64,000 nucleotides of DNA from Bacteroidota bacterium (lineage in GTDB: Bacteria > Bacteroidota > Bacteroidia > Bacteroidales > Porphyromonadaceae). The stretch is taken from NCBI GenBank assembly GCA_023396255.1, contig JAEWWU010000005.1, positions 1-64,000 on the forward strand, read 5' to 3'. Below, one piece after another: positions 25,849 through 34,759 of the stretch. The number at the start of each line of letters is the position of its first letter. The stretch's first letter is position 1. The notes under the pieces were generated by a model. The model had not been told where the DNA came from and searched no databases. It saw only the letters and a list, made by a program, of their open reading frames with translations. A program made the translations under genes and the position numbers.

Positions 25849-26317
25849 AAGGGTTATTGCTTGATACTCGGTTCTTACACCTATATTATATATAAGCTAC
25901 ACAACCGACAAAGGTAATGATTTTGTATGAATACTACGCACCTTGAAAAAGGATGTATTTTGAACAAAAAACAACGGAGAAAGCCTCCTTTCGCCATAAC
26001 CAACCCATTGAGCATAATCAGCCCCCTTATTTGCCTCAAATTAGTTCCCTCAAAATGGGCAATTAGTTCCCTACAAATTCACCATTTGCAGGGAACTAAT
26101 TTTCGATAATTCCCTGCAAATTTTTCTCCCGTCCAAGCAAATTATATTTTTCTCCAAGCAACCCACAAAAAGCTCTACAACCCCACAAAACAGAAGAGAT
26201 AAACTCAAACCTTCCTCGGCTACAAAGAAACCTCTTTTTCCTATAATCCCACACAATGAGCAAAAAGCAGAAAATCGAAAAGGTCAAAAAGATAAAAAAG
26301 GTTACCTTTGCACCGCT
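25849..26317. other. Divergent gap between purH and the flippase gene, with repeat copy C
   Basis: It holds the purH -7 box (minus strand, 25916-25909), the dispersed repeat copy C (26061-26156) preceded by a partial unit AAATTAGTTCCCTCAAAA (26038-26055), and a TACCTTTG box (26303-26310) in front of the flippase gene. Short reading frames in it look non-coding. Confidence 0.5.
26061..26156 (+). repeat. Dispersed intergenic repeat, copy C
   Basis: It reads AATTAGTTCCCTACAAATT, ATTTGCAGGGAACTAATTTT, GATAATTCCCTGCAAATTTT, then CCCGTCCAAGCAAATTATA and TTTTTCTCC. The arms TTAGTTCCCTnCAAAT and ATTTGnAGGGAACTAA can form a long stem. It is nearly identical to copy B over its central 50 bases. Confidence 0.85.
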
Positions 26318-27829
26318 ATGGCCGGACGTATCAAAGGACTTATGAAAGATACCGCTATATATGGTATCGCCAATATGTTGGGACGCTTTCTCAACTGGGC
26401 GCTCTTTCCGTTGTACATAAATCGGCTTCCCTCTCCCAAAGATTATGGCATCGTAACCAATCTGTATGCCTGGACAGCCTTAGCCCTCATCTTGCTCACC
26501 TATGGGATGGAGACCGGATTCTTTCGATTTATAAACAAAGGCCCCAATCCCCACAAGGTATATGCCAACACGCTGCGGTGTTTGGGATTCACCTCCTCCG
26601 TTTTCGTAATTTTGGGACTCCTTTTCCTACACCCTATTGCTTCGCAAATGGGTTATGGAGCGACTCCCGAACTGGTCGGAATGCTAATGGTAATCGTTGC
26701 CATAGATGCTTTTTCGTCAATTCCGTTTGCCTATCTAAGGCACACTAACCGTCCTATACGATTTGCCGCCATCAAGCTGGGATATATCCTTTTGGCTGTC
26801 GGGTTAAATCTCTTCTTTCTCATTCTTTGCCCTTGGCTGATAAAAGGTTCTTTGGCCTCAACAATCAGTTGGTTTTACCAACCTGACTATGGGGTGGGAT
26901 ACATTTTTGTGTCTAATTTGATAGCTAACATCATTCTTCTGCTGGTTTTAATCCCCGATATGCGCCCAGCAAAGGGACCTTTTGACTTTTCTCTTATTCG
27001 AAATATGCTACGCTACTCGCTACCGTTCGTTTTATTGGGTATTGCCGGTAGTTTCAATCAAATGGCAGACAAAATTCTATTTCCCTACATCTTCGATGAT
27101 ATGGATTATGCCAACCATCAATTGGGGATTTACAGCGCAGGATTTAAGATTGCCATTGTGATTGTTATGTTCACACAGGCGTTTCGATTCGCCTACGAAC
27201 CGTTCATTTTTAAGAAAAAAAAGGGAGAAGACGCACAAGACCGAAAAGTTTATGCCGAGGTGATGCACTACTACATAATAGTGTCATTGCTCATCTACGT
27301 GGGGGTCTTGGCGTATCTGGATCTGATTAAAGTGATTATTACCATTCCACCGGCATACATCGAAGGGCTAAAGGTGGTCCCCTTGGTTATGGTAGGTGAA
27401 ATCTTCTTTGGCATCTATTACAACCTCTCCATTTGGTATAAACTAACAGACAGAGCCATTTGGGGCGCACTACTCAGCACCTTAGGTTGTGCCTTCACTC
27501 TGCTCTTTATTCTATTGGGGGCACCTCGGTACGGCTTTATGGCTTGCGCTTGGGCGTGTGTAGTCAGCTATGGGGTGATGATGATTGCCTCCTATCTATT
27601 GGGACAGAAGTATTATCCCATCCCCTACCGACTTCGACCGGCACTCCTCTACCTATTGGTTGCCGTGGGACTAACAACCCTCATTGAGATTACACAAACC
27701 TATGTTGTGTCTATTTGGGGCAGGCTCTTTATCAATAGTCTCATTATGGGATTGTTTATTCTGGTTATCCTTGTCAAGGAGCCGGCTTTGAAACAAATTT
27801 CCTATTTTCGCAAAAGTCCGCTGAAATAA
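26318..27829 (+). CDS. Polysaccharide biosynthesis flippase (Wzx/MATE-like)
   Basis: A 503-aa polytopic membrane protein with about 12-14 hydrophobic segments. It starts AGRIKGLMKDTAIYGIANML, the typical N-terminus of Bacteroidota oligosaccharide flippases of the MOP superfamily. It probably moves lipid-linked glycan across the inner membrane for surface polysaccharide or LPS. No glycosyltransferase genes are adjacent, so the substrate is unknown. A TACCTTTG box ends 7 bp before the ATG, so the mRNA may be leaderless. The DUF389 gene starts 6 bp downstream and is probably co-transcribed. Confidence 0.85.
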   Translation: MAGRIKGLMKDTAIYGIANMLGRFLNWALFPLYINRLPSPKDYGIVTNLYAWTALALILLTYGMETGFFRFINKGPNPHKVYANTLRCLGFTSSVFVILGLLFLHPIASQMGYGATPELVGMLMVIVAIDAFSSIPFAYLRHTNRPIRFAAIKLGYILLAVGLNLFFLILCPWLIKGSLASTISWFYQPDYGVGYIFVSNLIANIILLLVLIPDMRPAKGPFDFSLIRNMLRYSLPFVLLGIAGSFNQMADKILFPYIFDDMDYANHQLGIYSAGFKIAIVIVMFTQAFRFAYEPFIFKKKKGEDAQDRKVYAEVMHYYIIVSLLIYVGVLAYLDLIKVIITIPPAYIEGLKVVPLVMVGEIFFGIYYNLSIWYKLTDRAIWGALLSTLGCAFTLLFILLGAPRYGFMACAWACVVSYGVMMIASYLLGQKYYPIPYRLRPALLYLLVAVGLTTLIEITQTYVVSIWGRLFINSLIMGLFILVILVKEPALKQISYFRKSPLK

Positions 27830-27835
27830 TTCGAA

Positions 27836-29506
27836 ATGAAACAAGAAACGCCTCTATATTCTCCCAAAAAGAGCAATTCTTCTCCACAAGAGAGTATTGC
27901 GCGACCTATTGCCTCCTCCCTGAAAAAGATTTCTCCCGAAACTAATCAGGAACAAGCGATTCCTTTGCACCATTCTGCCAAACAACAAGAGGGCAATGGC
28001 GCCGAAGCATTGAATAGAGTTACCGAATCAACTCAAAAGCAATCCCCTTCACCCAACAAGAGCCGCCCGACAGATGCTCCTCAAGCCCAACAACAAGAGA
28101 CGAGCTTGGCAGCTGAAATAACGGACAAGAAAGCGCACGAGCAAGCGGTGCTGAGCAAAAAAGAGGCTTTCATTAAATGGATTCGAGACCTGCTCGACTT
28201 CCGAAAAGACAAAGAATCGGACTCTGTAATCATAGAACAATTCAGAGCCGACGTTGAGTTTAGGGGCACCAAACTGTGGATTTTGATCTGTGCCATCTTA
28301 GTAGCATCCATCGGACTCAATGTGAACAGCACCGCAGTTATCATTGGGGCAATGCTTATCTCGCCCCTTATGGGTCCTATCATCGGATTTGGTTTGGGAT
28401 TGGGGATTATGGATTTTGAACTAATCAAAAGAGCCCTACGAAACTTGGTGATCGCAACCCTCTTTAGTATTCTTACTGCCACCCTCTACTTCATCATATC
28501 GCCCCTCTCGCAACCGGGGAGCGAACTCTTGGGGCGGACTCATCCTACGATGTATGACGTATTGATCGCATTTGTGGGTGGGGCTGCCGGCATTATTGCA
28601 GGGAGTACAAAAAGCAAAGGACAAGTCTTACCTGGAGTTGCCATTGCAACTGCCTTGATGCCCCCTCTGTGTACAGCAGGCTACGGCTTGGCTTCGGGAC
28701 AATTGAACTTCTTTTTCGGAGCCTTATACCTTTTTATCATCAATTCTGTTTTTATTGCCTTTGCCACCTATGCCGTGGCTCGATTGCTCAAATTCCCCAA
28801 AAAGAAGTTCTTAGACCCTCAACGGGAAATTAGAATCAAACGCACCATTGCTTTCATCGCCATCTGTACCATCTTGCCCAGCATCTATCTCAGCTCCGTA
28901 TTGGTAAGAGATTCTTACAGAAGTGAACGCGCTGCAAACTTTGTTCTCAAGGAGATGAAGTTTCCCGGCACCCAAGTAATAAAAAAAGATCTTTACAAAG
29001 AGGGGTCAGTGCGGATTCTCGATGTGGTTTTGCTGGGAGAGAGAATTACTCAGGCCCAAATAGATAGTGCCCAAGCCAAACTTCCCTCGTATGGTCTCAA
29101 GGATGTGCGCCTCACCGTGCACCAAGGGTTTGAACAAGAGCAAGCCGATTTGGGCGAATTGCGCCAAGCCGTATTGCAAGACTTCTACGAAAATGCACAG
29201 GCCACTATAGCCAAACAAAGCAGAGAGATAGATTCACTCAAAATGACCATTGCCGGTTACGACCGCTATGCCTCCTTGGGCAGCGACATCAATAGGGAAC
29301 TCCCTGTTGTCTTCCCCTCTCTAAAGAAGGCTCGCATAGTGCCATCAGTGGAATACTTACGTGGTCAAGACAGTGTTCTTTTGGTTTTGGTCAATCCCGT
29401 AACTCCCGGAGGGAAAATGTCGGCAACGGAAAAACAAAAACTTTCTCGCTGGCTCTCGGCTCGTACCCAAGCCGCCAAGGTTCGGATCATAGAAGACAAT
29501 AACTAA
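27836..29506 (+). CDS. DUF389 (TIGR00341-type) membrane protein
   Basis: A 556-aa protein. The first 115 residues are Ser/Gln/Lys-rich and low in complexity. The DUF389 membrane core (about 140-345) has five or six helices with the signature stretches NSTAVIIGAMLISPLMGPII and PGVAIATALMPPLCTAGYGL. A C-terminal soluble part (about 360-556) has a predicted coiled-coil region. The biochemical role of this family is not settled and I assign none. It is located 6 bp after the flippase gene. Confidence 0.85.
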   Translation: MKQETPLYSPKKSNSSPQESIARPIASSLKKISPETNQEQAIPLHHSAKQQEGNGAEALNRVTESTQKQSPSPNKSRPTDAPQAQQQETSLAAEITDKKAHEQAVLSKKEAFIKWIRDLLDFRKDKESDSVIIEQFRADVEFRGTKLWILICAILVASIGLNVNSTAVIIGAMLISPLMGPIIGFGLGLGIMDFELIKRALRNLVIATLFSILTATLYFIISPLSQPGSELLGRTHPTMYDVLIAFVGGAAGIIAGSTKSKGQVLPGVAIATALMPPLCTAGYGLASGQLNFFFGALYLFIINSVFIAFATYAVARLLKFPKKKFLDPQREIRIKRTIAFIAICTILPSIYLSSVLVRDSYRSERAANFVLKEMKFPGTQVIKKDLYKEGSVRILDVVLLGERITQAQIDSAQAKLPSYGLKDVRLTVHQGFEQEQADLGELRQAVLQDFYENAQATIAKQSREIDSLKMTIAGYDRYASLGSDINRELPVVFPSLKKARIVPSVEYLRGQDSVLLVLVNPVTPGGKMSATEKQKLSRWLSARTQAAKVRIIEDNN

Positions 29507-29534
29507 TTCAAATAATAATTTTAATCACTAATTT

Positions 29535-31745
29535 ATGTTCACTAGAAAATTACTAATCTCCCTTTTAACGGCTCTGTCTGTTATTTTCGCAGCTAAGGCC
29601 GACAAGGGGATGTGGTTGCTCAACGAACTCAACGAGCAGAACGTGGAACGTATGCGCGAATTGGGCTTCAACGTTCCTTTGGAAAAGTTGTACAGTTTGG
29701 ACAAACCGTCCATTGCAAATGCCGTAGTCATCTTCGGTGGAGGTTGTACCGGTATCACAGTATCCAACCAAGGATTGATTTTCACCAACCATCACTGCGG
29801 ATATGAAAGCATCCAAAGCCAAAGTTCCGTTAATCACGATTACCTCAGAGACGGTTTTGTGTCTCAATCTTTCAACGAGGAATTACCCATTCCCGGTCTT
29901 TCGGTAAAGTACCTCAGCAACATCATCGATGTAACAGATCGCATCAATAAGGCGGTTGCCGGAATCAAAAGCGAAGAAGAAAGAATCAACAAAATTGAAG
30001 AGCTTTCCGATGCCATCAATGCCGAATACTCCAAAGACAAACACACTCTGGCGGAAGTTACTCCCTACTATGCGGGGAATAAGTATTATGTGGTGATCTA
30101 CAAAGTATTCAACGACGTGCGTATGGTATTCGCGCCACCCAGTTCTGTAGGTAAATTTGGAGGCGATACAGACAACTGGATGTGGCCTCGCCACACTGGG
30201 GACTTTTCTGTATTTCGTGTGTATGCTGATGCCAACAACAACCCGGCTGAGTACAGTGCCAGCAACAAACCCTACAAACCTGTATATTTCTCTCCCGTAT
30301 CTCTTCAGGGGTACAAAGAGGGCGAATACGCTATGACCATTGGGTTCCCGGGCAGCACAGACCGCTATCTCACCTCTTGGGGAGTAGAAGATCGTATGAA
30401 CAACGAAAATGCACCCCGCATCGAAGTTCGTGGAGCCAAGCAGGAAGTATGGCAAAAAGCAATGCTTGCTGACCAAGCCACTAGAATCAAATATGCCAGC
30501 AAATATGCCCAAAGTGCCAACTACTGGAAAAACTCCATCGGTATGAACCGTGGCATCAAAAACCTCAGCTTGGTAGAACGCAAACGCGAAGAAGAAGCAG
30601 CTTTCACTCGTTGGGTAAATGCCGATGGATCACGTAAGCAATATGCCAACCTCTTGGCAGATATGGAAAAAGCTTACAAAGCCTACGGAACAGTGAACAA
30701 GGAGCTCAACTATATCTTTGAGTCTCTCTTGGGAGGAACCGAAATTGTACGCCTTACCCAATATGCCGTAGCGGCTGCCAGCAACACAGGAGAAGCCCAA
30801 GCCCATTACATCAAGCTTTTGGACGAAAAGTACAAAGATTACAGCCCCGAAGTAGATCGTGCCACACTACCCGTGATGCTCAAAGTTTTGCGCAACAACC
30901 TCCCCGCTGCAAAATTACCTACCGTCTATACCGAGATTGACGCCAAATTCGGAGGAGACTATACGGCTTATGCCAACTATGTGTTTGACAAAAGTATCGT
31001 TCCATACGAAAGCAAGCTCAAAGAAGTTCTTAAACAAGGTGGCGACAAAGTTGCCGCAGCTTTGGAAAACGACCCGGCTGCTGCGTTGATGTCCTCTGTT
31101 TTAGGAGCTGCAATGGCTGTTCAGCAGGAATATGTAAAGCACATCTATGATATAGAGAAAGGTAAACGCGAATACTTCGCTGCTTCTCGATTGGCTTTCC
31201 CCAACAAACAAATGCCGAGTGATGCCAACTTCACAATGCGTATGAGCTATGGTTCTATCAAAGGCTATGCGCCACAGGATGCAGCTTGGTACAACTATTA
31301 CACTACGCAACGTGGTATTTTGCAAAAGCAAGATCCCACAAGCCACGAGTTTGCGGTACAACCCGAAATACTGAAGATGGTTAAGAGCGGAAACTTCGGC
31401 AAATATGCCGATGAGAATGGTGATTTGCGCATTGCTTTCCTCTCTGACAACGATATCACCGGAGGAAATTCGGGAAGCCCTGTATTTGATAAAAACGGCC
31501 ACCTCATAGGGTTGGCTTTCGACGGGAACTGGGAGGCTATGAGTGGCGACTTGGAGTTTGAACCAGAACTCCAACGCACTATTTCCGTAGATATCCGCTA
31601 TGTTCTCTTTATGATTGATAAGTGGGGTAACTGCCCTCGTTTGATCAAAGAGTTGCAATTGGTCGAAGGAAAAACAATGCCTAAAAGCTCTCTAAAGGGT
31701 AACAAATCCGCTACAAAAAAAGCCCAAACTTCCAAAAGGAAATAA
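29535..31745 (+). CDS. S46-family dipeptidyl-peptidase, DPP7-like
   Basis: A 736-aa exported serine peptidase with a signal peptide (about 1-22, ending AAKA). The chymotrypsin-fold triad is visible: H87 (TNHHCGY), D223 (RHTGDFSVF) and S646 (GGNSGSPVF). All three are shifted by two from the P. gingivalis DPP7 numbering I recall (89/225/648). The residue matching the S1 specificity position 673 is G671 (AMSGD). Gly there is DPP7-like (hydrophobic P1), whereas DPP11 has Arg. It would release dipeptides in the periplasm, supplying amino acids to an asaccharolytic cell. No T9SS tail is present. A terminator follows. Confidence 0.92.
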   Translation: MFTRKLLISLLTALSVIFAAKADKGMWLLNELNEQNVERMRELGFNVPLEKLYSLDKPSIANAVVIFGGGCTGITVSNQGLIFTNHHCGYESIQSQSSVNHDYLRDGFVSQSFNEELPIPGLSVKYLSNIIDVTDRINKAVAGIKSEEERINKIEELSDAINAEYSKDKHTLAEVTPYYAGNKYYVVIYKVFNDVRMVFAPPSSVGKFGGDTDNWMWPRHTGDFSVFRVYADANNNPAEYSASNKPYKPVYFSPVSLQGYKEGEYAMTIGFPGSTDRYLTSWGVEDRMNNENAPRIEVRGAKQEVWQKAMLADQATRIKYASKYAQSANYWKNSIGMNRGIKNLSLVERKREEEAAFTRWVNADGSRKQYANLLADMEKAYKAYGTVNKELNYIFESLLGGTEIVRLTQYAVAAASNTGEAQAHYIKLLDEKYKDYSPEVDRATLPVMLKVLRNNLPAAKLPTVYTEIDAKFGGDYTAYANYVFDKSIVPYESKLKEVLKQGGDKVAAALENDPAAALMSSVLGAAMAVQQEYVKHIYDIEKGKREYFAASRLAFPNKQMPSDANFTMRMSYGSIKGYAPQDAAWYNYYTTQRGILQKQDPTSHEFAVQPEILKMVKSGNFGKYADENGDLRIAFLSDNDITGGNSGSPVFDKNGHLIGLAFDGNWEAMSGDLEFEPELQRTISVDIRYVLFMIDKWGNCPRLIKELQLVEGKTMPKSSLKGNKSATKKAQTSKRK

Positions 31746-31793
31746 ACCAAGAGGGATAACCTCGAGTTGTAATACTTTTACATAACCAAATCC

Positions 31794-31838
31794 GGAGGCT
31801 GTGTCATACGCTGTTATGATGCAGCCTCCTCTTTTTTC
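31794..31838 (+). terminator. Rho-independent terminator after the S46 peptidase gene
   Basis: GGAGGCTGTGTCATA (31794-31808) pairs with TATGATGCAGCCTCC (31815-31829) with one mismatch, and is followed by TCTTTTTTC. Confidence 0.85.
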
Positions 31839-31869
31839 TCTGCAAAGAACTATTGGAAGCAAAGGGGGT

Positions 31870-32040
31870 TGTTGCACAATGTACCATTCTTTAGACGTGT
31901 ACAACTAAGACGTTGGCTCCTTCCTCTGCCTCTCGACTGCACAAAATAGCTTTCTTCGGGGATATACAACTAAAACGTTGGCACTCTCTTCGATTCCTTG
32001 ATTGCACAAAACGCCACCCATACGGATGTGCATAAACGAT
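31870..32040. repeat. Imperfect tandem repeat, 65-bp period
   Basis: The word TGCACAA recurs at 31873, 31938 and 32003, exactly 65 bp apart. Between them the units share TACAACTAAGACGTTGGC (from 31900) and TACAACTAAAACGTTGGC (from 31965), with diverged middles. About two and a half copies are present. On the minus strand the shared part translates as ANVLVV-type peptide in two different frames. Confidence 0.75.
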
Positions 32041-32226
32041 CTGGAGCAGGATACGGAAGAAAGAGGAAAAAAAGTGTGTACACTTCGTGTGTAACCGGGG
32101 CAAAAACAAAAAATTCGTAGCTTCTCCCCATCGGGAAAAAGCATTTGGTAGAGCGGGAACAGCTCTCCTTCCTTACTCTTTCTGATCGGCTTCACACTCG
32201 AGAATACACCCTCTTTCATATTAGTG

Positions 32227-32333
32227 ATTAGTTCCCTGTTTTTAGTCAAATAATTCCCTACTTTTAGGTGAATGGCAGGGAACTAATTTCTGATAATTCC
32301 CTCAAAAAATTTATTCCGTCCAAGATAATCTCC
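32227..32333 (+). repeat. Dispersed intergenic repeat, copy D
   Basis: It reads ATTAGTTCCCTG, AATAATTCCCTACTTTT, GCAGGGAACTAATTTCTGAT, AATTCCCTCAAAAAATTT, then ATTCCGTCCAAG and TAATCTCC. It has the same layout as copy A, with two TTCCCT units before the AGGGAACTAA arm. Confidence 0.8.
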
Positions 32334-32601
32334 CAAAGGTTAAATACCTCCTTCACAACGAACTCTTCCGAGGAGTTTTTGCCAATATCTGCCGACCACT
32401 TCAACCTTAGGTAAATTTGACTAAACCGTACAAAAAAAATGGTTATACACAGAAACCTTGTCAAACGGCCCTACAAGTATGTCTACCCTTATGGCACATC
32501 TCGGAGCGGAATACTTTTTAGTATCTTTGTCCAAGGCGAAAAGGTGGTGCTTATCCCCTACCGATGATGGAAACCTCTCTTTCGCATAAACGAGATATCA
32601 G

Positions 32602-34746
32602 ATGGCAAACAGATCTAAAAAAATATACCTAACCAGTCTCATCCTTGGATGCCTATTTTTGTTCTCCATAATGGGGGGATGTGCCAAAATGGCTTCTATC
32701 GAAGGAGGACCTTACGATGTAGTTCCGCCCGTATTGATTCGGGCCGTGCCCCAACAGGGAGCAACGGGGGTAACCACCAAGCACCTGCGACTCTACTTCG
32801 ATGAAAATGTAAAAGTGGAAAAGCAATCGGAAAAGGTCATCGTATCGCCTCCGCAGATTGTACCCCCAAAAATAGTTTCAATGGGCAAGTATATTAACAT
32901 CACTTTGGTCGATTCCTTGCGGCCCAATACCACTTATACCATAGATTTTTCCGATGCCATTGTGGATAATAACGAGGGCAATGCTTTGGGAGGATTGATC
33001 TATGCCTTTTCGACCGGAACGGAAATAGACACTATGCAAATGAGTGGATATGTGTTGGATGCACGCACTCTGCTACCGGCTTACAACGTTTTGGTAGGTA
33101 TATACCCCTCCTCCAAAGACAGTCTGGCCTTTACCACTCAACCAATGATGCGTATGACTCGCTCATTGGAAGATGGGTACTTTGTCTTGAAGAATGTGCA
33201 CAATGGAGATTATAGAGTGGTTGCTTTGGACGATTTGGACAGGACTTACAGCTACACCACACCTCAAGAACGCTTCGCCTATACTTCCCAAAGCTACACC
33301 ACCGGTGTGGAATGGGTAACTACCCCCACCTCCGAGAAGCGGGAACAAGCCACCGACTCAACGACCACCGATACACCTATCCAAAAGGAACTCCAATACA
33401 CTCCCAACCATCTGCTTCTTTTGCTCTCCGGAGCGCAGAAACCGGCACTACGGCTCAACAAGGTGGAACGAACAGATTCTCTCCAAGTTCAACTTTTATT
33501 CAATACTACAGTCGAAAAACCTCCCCACATAGAAATTACAGCTCCAAACAGTTCGGAACAATTACAAGTTTTTCCTCAACTCTCTTTGGACAGGAAAACA
33601 ATTCTCTACTATCTCCCCCCCCAACCAAGTATTGTTGCAGACTCCTTGCCAACAAAAGTATCATACAATTCCACAGACTCTACGGGGGTGGAAATTCTCC
33701 TTCGGGAGAACCTAACCCTGCACAAACCTCGCACAATATCCACCGGCGCCGTTACTTCTACACCCAAACCTCGGTCAGGAACAAACTCGGAGATAAAAAA
33801 CGCCGAAACCGATCAACAAAAGAGTTCGGAACCAACTCTACTCTCCATTACTTCCACCGAGGGAATCAATAAAGGCACCACAAGAGACACCCTTTCTTTC
33901 CATTTCGTGGAACCGATTCTCAAAATAGATACTTCACGGATTACGTTTGTACGTATGCAAGACTCTGTGGCTTATCCCACTCCATTCACCATAGAGAGAG
34001 ACTCATTGCACAGTTGCGACAGACAAATTCATTTTACGAAAAAACTGGGAGAGGAATATGTTCTCAAAATAGACTCTGCGGCAATCACAGGGCTATACGG
34101 TCATACCAATACATCGGCACAAGAGTATCGACTAAAACTCTCTTCCGAGAAAGATTTAGGTTCTCTAACCCTCTCTCTCGAAGGAATACAAACCCAAGCT
34201 CCCATTTGGGTTGAGCTATTGGATGGAACAGACAAAGTACTACTCTGTTCTCCAGCCGATTCGCTACAAGTTCAATTCACCGAACTATCCCCGGGGACCT
34301 ATTTTGCCCGACTTTTTGTAGATGAAAATCACAATGGAGTTTGGGACGGTGGCAAATATCCCACCCGACAACCGGAGCCTGTTTACTATTTCCCGAAAGG
34401 GTTGGGGGTACAGGTCAAATTCTTTACTCAAGAGAAGTGGAACGCAACGGCATTGCCCTTATATCAACAACGCCCCCAAGAGATCAAAAGTGACTCCTCC
34501 AGTTCGCCCCGAGACAGAGCCAAGAAGCCCCGAGAACAACGAAACCTAAACGAGGAATACATCAAACGGATGAGAGAGCGATATGGAAACCATTGGAACC
34601 CGACCGACAGCGAACGCAAAATTCTCAATTTACCTTCACGAAAAGAAGAAGCGGAGCAGAAGCTAAAAGAAGAACATCCGGAACAGCATTCGCCACAAGA
34701 ACAAGGAGCCGCACAACCGCGACACGGCTCTGCTCCTATCCAATAA
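32602..34746 (+). CDS. Ig-like (Big_5) domain lipoprotein
   Basis: A 714-aa lipoprotein. Signal sequence with lipobox SIMGGC and lipidated C27. An Ig-like domain of the bacterial Big_5 type lies at about 41-140 (VPPVLIRAVPQQGATGV, LRLYFDENVKV, RPNTTYTIDFSDAIVDNNEG), followed by a carboxypeptidase-regulatory-like beta domain with DGYFVLKNVHNGDYRVVALD. A Ser/Thr-rich middle leads to another beta-rich part with DENHNGVWDGGKYPTRQPEP near 575. The last 85 or so residues are highly charged (RDRAKKPREQRN, EEAEQKLKEEHPEQ) and probably disordered. Proteins of this layout are common conserved Bacteroidota lipoproteins without settled function. It precedes panE by 13 bp. Confidence 0.8.
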   Translation: MANRSKKIYLTSLILGCLFLFSIMGGCAKMASIEGGPYDVVPPVLIRAVPQQGATGVTTKHLRLYFDENVKVEKQSEKVIVSPPQIVPPKIVSMGKYINITLVDSLRPNTTYTIDFSDAIVDNNEGNALGGLIYAFSTGTEIDTMQMSGYVLDARTLLPAYNVLVGIYPSSKDSLAFTTQPMMRMTRSLEDGYFVLKNVHNGDYRVVALDDLDRTYSYTTPQERFAYTSQSYTTGVEWVTTPTSEKREQATDSTTTDTPIQKELQYTPNHLLLLLSGAQKPALRLNKVERTDSLQVQLLFNTTVEKPPHIEITAPNSSEQLQVFPQLSLDRKTILYYLPPQPSIVADSLPTKVSYNSTDSTGVEILLRENLTLHKPRTISTGAVTSTPKPRSGTNSEIKNAETDQQKSSEPTLLSITSTEGINKGTTRDTLSFHFVEPILKIDTSRITFVRMQDSVAYPTPFTIERDSLHSCDRQIHFTKKLGEEYVLKIDSAAITGLYGHTNTSAQEYRLKLSSEKDLGSLTLSLEGIQTQAPIWVELLDGTDKVLLCSPADSLQVQFTELSPGTYFARLFVDENHNGVWDGGKYPTRQPEPVYYFPKGLGVQVKFFTQEKWNATALPLYQQRPQEIKSDSSSSPRDRAKKPREQRNLNEEYIKRMRERYGNHWNPTDSERKILNLPSRKEEAEQKLKEEHPEQHSPQEQGAAQPRHGSAPIQ

Positions 34747-34759
34747 AACACAATAAGAT

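Larger units (their letters stand above)
31746..32601. other. 856-bp intergenic region with tandem and dispersed repeats
   Basis: Contains a terminator, a 65-bp-period tandem repeat and dispersed repeat copy D. A -7-like box TATCTTTG (32522-32529) precedes the next gene by about 70 bp. Minus-strand frames over the tandem repeat (e.g. 31905-32249, ending GIEESANVLVVYP and further) switch frame between units and look like a decayed or non-coding repeat rather than a working gene. Confidence 0.5.

Noticed and set aside
31891..32249. Minus-strand frames of 72 and 114 codons over the tandem repeat
   Set aside because: The repeat units are read in different frames, so they do not form one coherent protein. 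Treated as a repeat.
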